From assembly GCA_030770535.1 (NCBI GenBank), contig JASVEC010000025.1:1-64000 (forward strand): DNA of 64,000 nt, in the 5' to 3' direction. Positions 43,087-55,815 of the stretch are shown here, piece after piece (positions within the stretch are counted from its first letter, which is position 1; each line of letters begins with the position of its first letter). The notes beneath the pieces are model-generated. The model was not told the DNA's origin. It was given only the letters and a program-made list of their open reading frames with translations, and did no database searches. This DNA comes from Batkoa obscura. Lineage: Eukaryota; Entomophthoromycota; Entomophthoromycetes; Entomophthorales; Batkoaceae. The translations under genes were made by a program, and so were the position numbers.

Positions 43087-46000
43087 CTAATTTTCTACCA
43101 AAGATTTAGGCATTGTATTAATACACAAAGTTTGCAATGGTAGCATTATTGGGAACAGTTTGATTCTTTTAGCGGTTTTTACATTGTTTTCAGGGAGATA
43201 AGTAAGCATAACTGGAATTGGCCCAAGGATAATATTATACTTTTTTAAATATTGCTTTTCAAATTTCATAGCTGATTTTGCAAAATTCCTCCTCTGTTCT
43301 TCATTACAAGCATCATATTTCAATTCTCCTTTAACGAAATAAAACCTGCCATCTTTGGTATTGATTGAACATATTTTACCCCCACGAATATCCTCAAAAT
43401 TTACTATTAAAAAGGTTAGTTACATATTTATTCAAGTAATTAGATATTAAGTTACGAAAATATGCTTGTGTATTAAGCAATAATTTAGCTATATGTTGAA
43501 CGCTTAAATGACTTATAGGAGAAGAGAGATAAATTAACTGCGACATTGAAGTTCTGTCTTCTCTTTTAGTATCATTATAACTTAGTGATTGTGTAATTGT
43601 AACGCTTGGGAAACTATTTAAATAATAAAAACCAGATTTGATTCCTAAGTATGGTTTAAAATCAGGGTTTATTATACTCTCGATACAATGGTTATATTCA
43701 ATTGCTTTAATTACATATTCTTTAGCACACTGGTAAATATATTTACCATCTATATAAATAGAATTATTATTATTATTATTATTACATATCAATATTAAAC
43801 TATTACGGTTTTTAACTATTCTATATGGCAAGCACCATCGATTTAATCTCTTTTGCTCATCGCTAAACTTTTTAGCTTTACCTACTTGAAAGTTAATATA
43901 AATTGATTTGATTATAAACAAATTACCTAAAACACATCTTGTTATTTTATGTGGATCTATTACTTCTGGATTGAACAAATCATAGTAGTTATATAATTCG
44001 GATTTTGGATTTAACATTAAATCCTATTTTGTATAAATATAAATATAACAAACATAACAATGAAAACATAATTTACTTGTAAAAGTTTTGGCAATTCATG
44101 AGCGTGATTTCTAGGCATAAGAGCTAAGAGGTGAGCATATGGAGAAAGTGGTTTTCCAATAGTAAACTCAAACTTTTCTTTTGGTATTCCAGCCTTTAAA
44201 ATATCTAGAATGACTGTTTAGAAAAGAGAACTTGAGCATAAAAATAATTACTTTCTATCCGAATTGCTCTTCCGCCTGGATAAAACCAATCCCAGGATGG
44301 CATTCCACGAAAAATATAGTATATCGTATATTGGAGTGATTTTAGATAATCACTTATTTTTGCGTTTATATCTTTATTATCCTAAATTATAAATTAATTT
44401 TATACACAAATAATCTTACTAATCTACTTACATTAAGACAATTTACATTTAGTTCATCCTTTCGATCAATATTCACAATATACTTTTGTTCTTCGTCAGG
44501 AAAATCAATTTTAATCATGTCATGATTATGAATGACTAAATTAGCATTTTCACAAGCCGATGCCAGCTGCTTCAAATACGTAGATAAATTAACATATTCA
44601 TAAATTTTCTCTTTAATTTCAATTGGAAATTTAGTATTAGCCGATAATTCCAATTTTTGTTGCAATGTAGCTTTGTGTACCATTTTTTTTTCAAAATAAG
44701 TTTCTGCTTCTTTTATAACGATCTGTTCAAACTTCATAAATTTTTCTATTTTCTTTTTACCTATTTGAGATATCAATTCAAAAAGATAGAATAAATTTTT
44801 AAAATTTATTTCTCCATTAAAAAGAAAATGACCTTCTCCGTGTTCTAAATAATAAGCATAAATTTCTAGCAATCTATCAAACCCTCCGTATTCGACATTG
44901 ATACCATAGATACCAGGTATATAATCATTTCCACTAAAAGCAGCTAATAAAATAAAATCGTCTAATATTCTCTCTTCACTCACCTTAAACTTAGCTTTTT
45001 TAGTATAAAACTCTTTAATGATACATTCTCTCAATAATGAAATATATATTGTTTCAAACTTGAGATTAAATGTATTTGAAATACTATTTTCGGTTGGTCG
45101 TATAACAATAAAGCTTGGTTCGTGAGTAGATAAAGTTAGTAAAGTTATATCTGCATCAGAGCCTAGTACGGCATGCTTTAAATTCGGATTATAATCTTTT
45201 TTAGTTTTACAAAGTCTTATATAATCCATGATCTTATGTTCACCCTCCCCAGGTACCTTATTATTATAAGAAACATGATTTATTTAAATTATTATTTAAA
45301 TCTTACAAGGTGTCCAGATAATATAATTTGAGGCTTTTTCCAGTTGGAGGAGGAACCTGTGTTACTGTTGAGTTTATCGAGCACATATTTCTCAAAATCG
45401 ATATATAATTTGTGCATAAACTCAGTGCCTTTAAGAAATTTAGCTTTAACATATTTGTATGTATCCAAATTAAAGTACCGGGTGTTATTGAAATAGAAGT
45501 GACTTCTTTACTCGAGTTTAATTCATTGATCTTTTTGTAATTAATCTTCTTCTACTGACATTTAATTATACATATACATATCATATATTTTTTATTACCA
45601 ACATTTCATTTATCTCTTCTTCCGTTTGAGTACTTAAATTGAATCCTAACTCTTTCCTAGCTATCTTTATCCTTCGCAGCCTTTGTGTACTCACTTTAGC
45701 TAGTGGAGCGACCCCTATATAAATTTATTAATCTATTTTATGATAACAAGTCAAAATTACAAACCATCTGAGGCAATGTAAATCAATTTTTGAGGCCTTA
45801 CAGCATCAATTGTTTGTTCTAATCTTGTTACCAACTTGTTGAACCTTTGTTTATAGTCTATTTCTCTATTTTTGGACGAAATTTTCATATTAACATGTAC
45901 TAATTCATTGAAATCAATGTATAAATTATCTATTTTGGATTAGTTGCTATTCCCCAAGTTTATTATCTCGTACCTATCTTTGGTAACGTATTTACTGTCG

Positions 46001-46109
46001 AAGTCTGATGCGCTAAAGGATAGCGGTGTCTAATGAGTGTTAAGTGTTATAGAAATAGCAAGAGTATATGAACATACTTAAGCCATTGATTAAATTTTTT
46101 GATTGCCAT
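43087..46109 (-). CDS. XRN1-like 5'-3' exoribonuclease, compact form
   Basis: Eleven exons as read here (46078-46109, 45974-46029, 45765-45929, 45599-45714, 45479-45530, 45307-45428, 44432-45256, 44252-44381, 44077-44213, 43456-44023, 43087-43403) encode about 839 residues. Family blocks: MAIKKFNQWL, LYIDFNELVH, LIYIASDGVAPLAKVSTQRLRR, SISITPGTEFMHKLY, VPGEGEHKIMDYIR, GSDADITLLTLSTHEPSF, FSGNDYIPG, and the GMPSWDWFYP segment. Catalytic acidic residues are present. It lacks the zinc knuckle of Rat1/Xrn2 and the long C-terminal part of Xrn1 (about 1500 residues), and many otherwise fixed residues differ. The fourth intron has two possible acceptors (45531 or 45549), the 42-bp segment near 43895 could be exon or intron, and one intron is only 38 bp. 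Role probably in RNA decay, perhaps as a paralogue. Confidence 0.82.
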
Positions 46110-46625
46110 TTAAAAAACAAATGTACTTTTTATTTTTTATATTTTAAATTCTTGTCTATTTTTTTAATCCAATTTATTCAATACTGATTGGACAATTAGT
46201 GTAGTTTTTTTTGTAATTATAATAAAATTCGGTAAATTTGCTAATTAACTGAAAGTAAAAGTATCATTAAATTAATCCTATATTATTGTTTAACTAGGAA
46301 ATGTCGATTCCATATGATATTAAAAACAGCGATTACTATTTAGTTATAAATAAACTATAATTACTATTAACAAAACCAAGTTCTATTATGTTTAATCATT
46401 TTGTATATATTTCAAAATAATATTAGTAAACATTGATATTTAACTGCAGAATAGCCCATTTAAATAAAATCATGAGAAATACACCACTTCTTATTATAAT
46501 AAACAAAAACGTAAAAAAGTATTATATACCTAAAAAAATCAATCCTAGTGCTAAATTATACAAAAGCATATATAGAACCATTTAAAATAATATAAATTTA
46601 ATTTTATACTTGCGCTTTTCAACTC
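46110..46625. other. Spacer between exonuclease promoter and RVB1 3' end
   Basis: Contains a GATTGGAC box near 46188, about 80 bp upstream of the exonuclease start. Otherwise nothing is seen. Confidence 0.5.
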
Positions 46626-48143
<1,518 letters not shown>

Positions 48144-49270
48144 GATTGTTTATTTCTATGTTTATTAAATAAAGTGATTTGACTTTAGCCAAAGGCTGGT
48201 TTTTTAGGATCAAAATCTAGAGCCAATCAAATGAAACCTTGGATTTTGGAAAGAATTTTGGAAAGGATATTGTAAGGATTTTGATTTTTACATTAGGTTG
48301 TATAGTAAAAATCATTTCCAAAAAATTTCAAATTGAAAAATAAATTGTTTATAGCTTATCGAAATAAATAATATTCAAACCTATAGTTTTATTTTATATA
48401 CTTGACAAAAATAAACTCGCTTTTATAAAACTATAAGCTTTTAGCTTTAAAAAAGCTATATGTCTAATATTACACAGTTTTCTTAATAATATAATATAGC
48501 ACAGTGAGAAGAAAAATGGCCCGAATATCATTATAGATTTTATCATATGCGACTATATATATAAATACAAACAAATATAGTCTGTTAAATAAACCTCATA
48601 ATAGTATTTCAATATTATAGAAGAAAATTAGAGCTACTATAAGCTTGTTGAATAAATACTATTTGATATTAAATAGAGCATTTATATGATTTTTTTACTT
48701 GTGAACACTTTTCTAATATTTTCTAATAAAATAAATATTAATTTCTAAACATTTACTAGTTAATTATAATCACTATGAAAATCTTATATAAGCCTTCAAA
48801 ATATATTTTTTCATTAATCTGATATTTGTAATTATTCGATAAAAAACAATTTATATAAATACTCCTTCAGCTATTTAAAATCTTATGAAATTGTGAGCAT
48901 TATTCTATTGCTTTAGATATTATCTCTAGTTTAGTTATAAATGAAATACTAATAAAATATCAATTTTTTACAAAACATCAAAACCTAATATTTATAATGT
49001 GAAATTTTTAATGTTTATTCAACCTAGTTATTTATTATACCAGCAGGACGAGATAAATACATTGATCAAAAATGTACAAAAAAAATACTCCCTCCAGAAC
49101 AAAATAAATAGTATGTTGGCAAAAAAATTATTTACTATAACTGCTTTATATAAATCTTGGGTTATTGAAATTAATATCATAATAAAAGCAAACTTTTATA
49201 AAAATATTTTCAATATTAAGTTTTATTATTTTTAAACTTTTGATAATTATTTTAGCTAGTTAGTGCTATG
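48144..49270. other. Spacer left of the inverted-repeat arm, nothing recognised
   Basis: RVB1 promoter (CCAATC at 48223-48228) and AT-rich sequence. A 78-codon frame at 48999-49235 is Lys/Ile/Asn-rich, lacks family features and was rejected. Confidence 0.5.
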
Positions 49271-49345
49271 GAAGTTGGTACTCAGTGGTAAGAGTTAAAA
49301 GCAATTCTTACTTGATTAACTTACCATAAGTCGAAAGATCTTAGT
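49271..49345 (+). other. tRNA-like A-box segment at outer end of the arm
   Basis: GGTACTCAGTGGTAAGAG resembles a tRNA D arm (CTC stem, AGTGGTAA loop, GAG stem), that is, a polymerase III A box. A weak B-box-like AAGTCGAAAGATC follows about 50 bases later. It may be the head of a tRNA-derived element. A full tRNA fold is not visible, so this is tentative. Confidence 0.25.
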
Positions 49346-49449
49346 TTATGTAATTAAGATAGACATAAAGGAATAGGAGTAGTAGGTAATAAGCTACGAA
49401 CTATGTAAAATAAATAGAATAGAATAGAATAGAATAGAATAGAATAGAA

Positions 49450-49556
49450 AATGGGGATATATTTTTTTGTTTAAAAATTTTACTACCAATTTTTCCACTT
49501 AAATAGCATTTAAAAGATGGAAAAAGTAATGAAGCCAAAAAAAACACCCCCAAATA
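49450..49556 (+). mobile_element. MITE-like short inverted-repeat element, copy 15 (inside left arm)
   Basis: Starts AATGGGGATATATTTTTTTG, ends AACACCCCCAAATA, with the core TAAATAGCATTTAAAAG. It is carried inside the large inverted repeat, so it was present before that repeat duplicated. Confidence 0.75.
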
Positions 49557-49937
49557 CTAATGTAAAATCTACGTAAAATACTATAAGACTTAGTAGCTTT
49601 ATTAAAGGTACGATATCAGCGAATAATTCAATCAAAAAGCCTCGAGTTATCATGTTGAAGAATCTCTTTTATACTCCAACTGGGTGGTTATATATGAGAA
49701 GCATGATAACAGTTATTCCTTATTGTAGTTACCAAGTATGGACATCAAAATGTGGACAATAAGTTCTTCATGATTAGGCGGTAGGAATTCTCATAACAAA
49801 TCTAAATAAAGGACTTTGGATTGATTGTATCACATGAATCACGATCAAACTGAATACAAGGCTACAATTAGTTTTATAAACAAGTCAAGTGATTATTTTG
49901 ATAATCAATTATAGAGCTGGTGAAGCAATATTTCACA

Positions 49938-51091
49938 GTGCTTATTTGTTTTTTAAGCTATTATTTAATAAATAAATAGCTAAAGCTTTGATTTTTTATT
50001 AAATAAAATTTTAGTTTAAAAACTAAATTGAACCAATAATTTAATTAGCATTTATTATGCCTGAGAAGCACTTTCAGTAGATTAAAAAATTAAATTTTGG
50101 TGCTTGAGAAACACTCCCAGGAAACAAAGGATTAGTTTAATTGATTTTTTTATTTTTAGGTCTGCATCTTCACTTTTTCAAGGGGTTTAAGTTGTTATAA
50201 AATCCATTTTTACTTGAATCAAGTCCTTTTTTTATATTCCGCTTATTGTTTTAACTTAAATATTAAATTAGTAAACTAATTCTCTCTTGATTTGCTCTAT
50301 AGTTTTATTAAACTTGCATTTTTGTAATAGATGTTCATAGATTCTATGTCTCTCATCATTAGTCAAATCTTCTTTCTTACTTTTCTGTTTTCTAAGCTCA
50401 GGTAAGTTTGTAAACTGATCTTGTTTTGTTAGCCATTTTCATGAATAAAAAGTGACTGTAAAAATAAAAGCTAACTTAAAACAAAATGCGTTTTAACGAA
50501 TTCATTCTGTTTGGTAAAACCACTTGTTATTTTCTATCTACTTTAAGGCCTCTGCGTAACTTCAAGGGGCAGTATAAAAATAGACTTTTACTGTAAAAAA
50601 TGATTAAAAAGATAATATAAATATATAGATCAACCAGTTTATTTATTTATCAATACAGTAAGCTTAATATGGAAAGTACTGAAAAATATATCATTTATTA
50701 TGTTTTGCAAGAGTACATAATAACTCACTATAAAAATCGTATTTATAAAAGTAAACATTTTAAAATTTTGAATATTTTAAGCAAACAAATACTTTAATAC
50801 ATTTAATGTAAGCTTTATTTATAGACTGTTTCAAGACTGTTTTGGTAAAATTGGAAAACTTTTAGTCTGAATATCTAGGATGTTATTTTTTTAATAATTT
50901 ATTTTACTTTTTTAGGGTGCTTTGAGATTTAATTAATTAATACCAATTATATAACTCAGATAAGAAAGGTATTGTTCTTTTAATAAAATTATAAGAACTT
51001 TAATAAGCATTTATCACACCTATTTATCATTTTAAAATACACAATATAAATAACATAAAACGTAGAATTAAGTCACTAGGTTCTTTTTTTA
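49938..51091. other. Spacer between left arm and Kelch gene
   Basis: Holds a transposase fragment (50268-50436) and the Kelch gene promoter region. No other feature is recognised. Confidence 0.5.
50268..50436 (-). pseudogene. N-terminal fragment of mariner-type transposase
   Basis: The reverse strand begins ATGGCTAACAAA. After a shift of frame within the first few codons it reads LRKQKSKKEDLTNDERHR followed by IYEHLLQKCKFNKTIEQI, then stops. The LTNDERHRIYEHLLQK segment resembles the start of plant- and oomycete-type mariner transposases (LTNEERxxIYExLL). Only about 55 codons remain, with no HTH or DDE domain. A dead remnant. Confidence 0.5.
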
Positions 51092-52525
51092 ATGTTTCTA
51101 TTACTATTGTTATTCAATTTTTTATCATATAGCTCAATAAAACTTTTGCCAAGAGTGGATAGTGGCGGATGTACAATAGTTGAAAATAAGTTATATTATT
51201 TAGGTGGAATTATTCAACTTCCAAATTTAAATTATATGAAAAATAACACTGAAGTATTTCACTTAGATTTAGAAAAAGGATTTAAGTTAGTCGATAATGT
51301 TGCACCGTGGAAAAGGAAGGCTTCAATTAATTCACCAAAAGAAATGACAAATGTAAAGTTATTCAAAATAGGAAAGGAAAATAAAACAATAGCGAGTTTT
51401 TATAATACCAACAATATGAGAAAGTTGTACTTTAATTATTATGATATTAATAAAAATGAATGGAACAATGAATATTGGATCAAGGATTTATTTAATAAAG
51501 ATCAAATTAAAATGATGAACAAGTATGAATACCAATTGTATCCCTTTATTTCACAAGACGATACAAATCCTAAGCAGTTTTATATAACCGGTAGACTATT
51601 TCTTGATAGTGTGAAAACAATGTTGCCACTTCAGTTAAGCTTATTTAATATTGAGACAAAAATGATACAGAAAATACACGACTTTTCTAATAATACTGCT
51701 GTTCTCCCCTTTCTTGTTTTGAATAAAAACTTTTATTATTTTGGGGCAAGCGGATATAAAGGTTCTAATAAAGTCTTATTAAACGAGATGAATTTAGTAT
51801 CTTTTAAGGTAAAAGCCCATCCTATGAAGTATGCCGTAAATCCGTATTCAATCTATTTTGTAAAAAATAGCCATCATATTTATTTTGTTGGATTTTCTTA
51901 TGAACCTACAAGAAAAGAAAAAAGAATTACAATCTCCGAATTAAACCTCAGCCCACTTTCATTAAAAGAGTATACTCCGAATACGAATAACCTTGGCTGC
52001 TTTACCCTTTATGAGAGTTTTTTAATTAATTCTTTTGGTAAAAGGATTTTAGCGTTCGGAAGTGCTCAACCAGAAGAATCGTCTGATAAGACTCAAATAT
52101 TAAATATGGCTAATTGGGAAGAAATAGATAGTTTGCCATCTTTAATTAAGGAGAATGAAAATAATAGAAGTTCTAATAATACTAATGAACAAGCAAGAGA
52201 GACAAAAAATAATGATAATGCTACATTAATAGGTGGTATTATTGGGGGAATTACAGGTGCTATATTATTAGCAGCAACTATAATATTTATATTATATAAA
52301 TATAAACAAAGAAAAGAAAGAGCACCAAGTATAATTTTAGAGCCTATGGTCAATGAGCCAATGGTCAATGAGCCAATCAATCCTCTAGACATCAATAGTG
52401 GCTATAATAGTGAATTATTTAACTATTATCATGAAATTGATGATGATAATAGTCTAGTTCCTGAAAAATCATATATTGAAAATAAAAGAAGGACGAGTGT
52501 AACTAACGAAGCGAAAAGAACTTAG
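51092..52525 (+). CDS. Single-pass membrane protein with Kelch-like ectodomain
   Basis: Intronless, 477 residues. Residues 1-16 are a signal peptide. An ectodomain of about 360 residues follows with Kelch-like blades (CTIVENKLYYLGG, PFISQDDTNPKQFYITGRL, NNLGCFTLYESFLINSFGKRILAFGS), presumably a beta-propeller. An Asn/Ser-rich stalk leads to a membrane helix at about 378-404 (LIGGIIGGITGAILLAAT) that is rich in Gly. The basic stop-transfer KYKQRKER and a cytoplasmic tail with a repeated EPMVN motif finish it. Several N-glycosylation sequons. A receptor or surface-adhesion role is inferred from topology only. A dead copy lies at 27846-29244. It lies inside the large inverted repeat. Confidence 0.85.
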   Translation: MFLLLLLFNFLSYSSIKLLPRVDSGGCTIVENKLYYLGGIIQLPNLNYMKNNTEVFHLDLEKGFKLVDNVAPWKRKASINSPKEMTNVKLFKIGKENKTIASFYNTNNMRKLYFNYYDINKNEWNNEYWIKDLFNKDQIKMMNKYEYQLYPFISQDDTNPKQFYITGRLFLDSVKTMLPLQLSLFNIETKMIQKIHDFSNNTAVLPFLVLNKNFYYFGASGYKGSNKVLLNEMNLVSFKVKAHPMKYAVNPYSIYFVKNSHHIYFVGFSYEPTRKEKRITISELNLSPLSLKEYTPNTNNLGCFTLYESFLINSFGKRILAFGSAQPEESSDKTQILNMANWEEIDSLPSLIKENENNRSSNNTNEQARETKNNDNATLIGGIIGGITGAILLAATIIFILYKYKQRKERAPSIILEPMVNEPMVNEPINPLDINSGYNSELFNYYHEIDDDNSLVPEKSYIENKRRTSVTNEAKRT

Positions 52526-53269
52526 CTTAAAACTTGATTATATTGGGATTAAAAAAGTATTATCATATAATTACCTTAATACTTCATAAAGATTTGAATA
52601 TATATTTACTTATTAAACATGTGTGATTGTCTTTTTCTTTCTATTTATTATATATATATTTAGCTCAAAATTTATTATAGATTATATTAATACTAAATAA
52701 TACTAAGATAAATAAATTATAGACAATCCAAAAGTTAAATAGACTAACCAAAATATTATAAATATCTGCTTTTTTTATACGCAAATAATAACTTTTTTTA
52801 AAAATTAACTAGGTAAAGATAACCATGAAAAACAAAAAGTAAATTTAAAAATGTATAGATCAAAAGTACAGTATGTCATCTTTTTTTAAAGTGAAAGCTT
52901 TGTAAAAAATATCAAACAAATACCTTTCAAGTTTTTACTAAAAGTCAAGTCACATACGCTAATAGTGTTTTTTTAAGGCCTATAATAAAGTTGATATACA
53001 GTTAATAGTTTCGAAGCTATAGTTAATAAAATAACTTTTTTAAACTTGACATAGCTGATTTAACGAATTTTAGTATTATTATTATTAAAGCAGAGACAGA
53101 TAGACAGCTCACTATTGGTTGAAAAAAGAGAAAAGCTTAATTTTATTGGCTATTAATGTGAAGTCGGATGTCTCACTAGCTACACTGTGTTACGTAAGAA
53201 TGAATACTAAGTTGCTCCAAGTATAAAACAAATAATAGAGAGTCACTTCAATTAAATTAAATTTTAACT
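52526..53269. other. Spacer, promoter of the 53270 gene
   Basis: Contains CTATTGGTT (about 53112) and TTATTGGCT (about 53144) boxes within 160 bp of the next start codon. Nothing else is recognised. Confidence 0.5.
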
Positions 53270-53575
53270 ATGAAGAAATGGTTTGATTTCCCAAAGTTAG
53301 ACTTTGGATTAAGTCCAGAGGTAAATATCTTATTATCGTATTAATAATGGTCTTATGATTTTAGTATATTGCACAGACAAGACAGTATGTAGGTAGGTCG
53401 TATTCCGCCGCTATTATTGTGTCTGGGATTGGAATAGGGCTAGGTAAATTATTATGTGATATTACAATAGTAAGCTTTTCAACAAAATTAAAAACGATTA
53501 GGTTTATTACTCCATAAGTATTCTAATCCAGGAGAAATTAAAGAAAAAGAAAAAGAAATAAAGCAAGAGAAATAA
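53270..53575 (+). CDS. Small single-pass membrane protein, 67 residues
   Basis: Three exons (53270-53320, 53365-53443, 53502-53575) in phase. MKKWFDFPKLDFGLSPEYI is followed by a hydrophobic Gly-rich segment (AAIIVSGIGIGLGLLLH, about residues 32-48) and a charged tail of EKEKEIKQEK type. Short introns with GTAAAT donors and TTAG acceptors support a real gene. No family was recognised; size and shape suggest a small mitochondrial or ER membrane protein. Its stop codon lies only 12 bp from the stop codon of the convergent CFAP20 gene. Confidence 0.6.
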
Positions 53576-53587
53576 GATTTTGTTTTA

Positions 53588-54301
53588 TTATTTATATAGT
53601 TTGAATTCAGCTGGTAAGTTTTGTTCTGAAAACGATGTTTGGTCACACAAAAAAATTCTTCTTATACAACAATTAGGGTTTAAAGTTATTTGAATTACTT
53701 CTTTGAAATTGGTAATGTAGTATTTTCTAATTAAAGATCGAAGATCTAATACAATTTGGTTCCAATTGGGTTCTAAATCTAATTTTAAACATAATATTTC
53801 TGGAGTAACCCTTTTTTCTAGCTTAATAAATAAATATACTTAAATGAATTAACTAATATATAATAGTATTCTTACTTGAAACGTTGACACTCTTATTCTT
53901 CGTATTCTATTTTTATCATCTAAAGCTTTCACTTCCATACTAAACTCTTTGTTTAAATTTTTTAAAACAAGAACCAACTGTGGTAAAGACAAACCTAAGC
54001 CATCAGCAAAGTTAGCAGGACATTTTAAATGCACTTTTGATAAATCATTCGCAATTAGTCGATGTACTTTAGCATCAATTTCAGTATCGTGTACTAAATT
54101 CAATTCGCAGTCTTTTGAATCGGTAGTCATTAATTGCCATAATTCTAAAGGTTTGGAACTAAATAATTTAATAACTTATTTATTATAGTTTGTTTTCTTT
54201 TACCCTTCAGTAAAATATAATGTCAATGGGCTATACTAAAATCGTTTAATTTAAATTTATGTTATTTTTTTAGAATTTACATTTTCACATTGTCGAAACA
54301 T
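53588..54301 (-). CDS. CFAP20: CFAP20/BUG22 family protein
   Basis: Four exons (54281-54301, 54204-54235, 53876-54158, 53588-53821) encode 189 residues, against 193 in human CFAP20. It starts MFRQCENYSPLTLYFTEGS then KPLELW (human MFKNTFQSG...GSKPLQIW). The core has LKCPANFADGLGLSLPQLVL, EFSMEVKALDDKNRIRRIR, NWNQIVLDLRSLIRKYY and CCIRRIFLCDQ, and the end is LPAEFKLYK. CFAP20 is an inner-junction protein of ciliary doublet microtubules and also a nuclear factor in several eukaryotes. The two first exons are tiny and introns are 45 bp. The last acceptor (ATTAAG) was chosen to keep phase. Confidence 0.88.
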
Positions 54302-54741
54302 TTTGAAATTTAAAGCTTGAATAAAAATAAGTTATTTTTTTTTGAAGTTTAATGCATGAAATGCCACAAATAGAATTTGAAATTTATTGAGTTGTTTTAC
54401 ATAATTGACAAATATAAAATATAAATTGACGGTTAAAATAAAAATATTTTTAATATATATAAAAAAAGGGGAAAAAGAAGAGATAAGATAAAATGAGGGG
54501 TTAAATTGAAAGAAAATTGGGCTGTCTAAAGTTGGGATGTGTACTACACTTACAATGCTTACTAGTAAAAACAAAACATGAGATTAAAATGGAACTATTA
54601 TTATCAGATAATATAATAATTTTAACATTAAAATAAGAATACTAATATGAATAATAATAATAAGTTTATGAAATAAAAGACGAGATTTAATGTTTACAAT
54701 CGTGAAATATAAACGAATAATAATACAATGTTTTAAATATT
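54302..54741. other. Spacer, nothing recognised
   Basis: CFAP20 promoter and 3' flank of the homeobox gene. The frame at 54332-54574 is hydrophobic AT-driven noise. Confidence 0.5.
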
Positions 54742-55815
54742 TTAATAATAATACCCTGATAAGTTATTATTATTATTATTATTTAAATTGTTATTATATT
54801 GTATGTTCTCATTGATTCCTGAACTCATATTTAAAACTGATACATCAAACGAACCATTCCTATACGGTTGAAAATTATTTAAGCCATAATAACTATTAAA
54901 TATTGGGTTATTAACTTGATGAGGTGTAAATGATTCGTTTAACATGGCAGTGTTATTAGTGGTAGGCATATAATAATTGGAATCTATCATCATAGTATTT
55001 TTTAATTGAGATTCCAATGGAAAAGAATTACGACGGAAATATTGTTCATCACTTTCCTCAGTAAACACATTTGGAAACCCTGCTGAAAGGGGGGTGAGAC
55101 ATAGTGGGGTGGTAATGAATCCATTTAAGGGATTATTAGTGTTATCGTTAGTACTGTTACTTGATAATAGGGAACTGCTTTGCATATTCATCATTGTATT
55201 ATTGGTCATCATAGTGGTAAACATAGACATATCGTGGGCGCTATTGTTGTTGTTTATGTTTGATTGCAATAAATTTAACGGGGCAGGACAACGTTTGTTC
55301 AATTTTTCTTTATTGTTATTTATGGTAACATGGTCAACCTTTTCATTGTTATCTTGAATATCATTTGATGTGCTTGGATGGTTATCTTCTTCAGTTTCAT
55401 TTTCGTTGGAATGAAATTCATGATCAAAGGTCGTGGTTTCTTCTTTAATTCCATTATCAGTCTCTTGTGTAGCATTAGTATTACTTTTTGAGTTATTTTT
55501 AAGCTTATCTTTTGCTCTCTTATTTTGGAACCAAATTTGTACGGAACGTGGGGTCATGTTAAGTTTGTTAGCTAGGAATTTACGTAGATTTAAATTGGGC
55601 TTGCTTGTTTCTTGATATGTTTTCTCCAATAATTTAAGTTGGCCACGGGATATCTTTTTCCTTTGTTTGACTTCGTTTAAAGGGAATAGAGTATTATACA
55701 TAAGTGGATCATTTTTAAAGTTAGGTGGGATTGCGTTTGGATAGTAAGGTGAGATCATACCATTGGATTGTATCAACTCATAGCTTGAATTTGGGTTGAA
55801 ATAAGAATAATTCAT
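54742..55815 (-). CDS. Homeodomain transcription factor
   Basis: Intronless, 357 residues. The homeodomain spans about residues 50-109: KQRKKISRGQLKLLEKTYQ, then SKPNLNLRKFLANKLNM and TPRSVQIWFQNKRAKDK. Helix 3 has the diagnostic WFQNKR with Asn51 for DNA contact. It is a typical 60-residue type (not TALE). The rest is low-complexity: an acidic Asn/Glu-rich region after the domain, a Met/Asn/Ser-rich stretch and an Asn run at the C-terminus, as in fungal regulators such as Pho2 or Yox1. Target genes cannot be read from the sequence. Confidence 0.92.
   Translation of the reverse strand: MNYSYFNPNSSYELIQSNGMISPYYPNAIPPNFKNDPLMYNTLFPLNEVKQRKKISRGQLKLLEKTYQETSKPNLNLRKFLANKLNMTPRSVQIWFQNKRAKDKLKNNSKSNTNATQETDNGIKEETTTFDHEFHSNENETEEDNHPSTSNDIQDNNEKVDHVTINNNKEKLNKRCPAPLNLLQSNINNNNSAHDMSMFTTMMTNNTMMNMQSSSLLSSNSTNDNTNNPLNGFITTPLCLTPLSAGFPNVFTEESDEQYFRRNSFPLESQLKNTMMIDSNYYMPTTNNTAMLNESFTPHQVNNPIFNSYYGLNNFQPYRNGSFDVSVLNMSSGINENIQYNNNLNNNNNNNLSGYYY

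Larger units (their letters stand above)
49271..49937 (+). repeat. Left arm of large inverted repeat
   Basis: About 667 bp nearly identical to the reverse complement of 58652-59315, with only a few substitutions, one AGAAT unit and a 2-base indel different. It contains an (AGAAT)n microsatellite (49425-49449) and MITE-like copy 15. The outer end starts GAAGTTGGTACTCAGTGG. The arm shows no coding capacity. Confidence 0.93.

Noticed and set aside
48999-49235. 78-codon frame left of the inverted repeat
   Set aside because: Lys/Ile/Asn-rich, no signal, no family and not conserved in the other arm region.
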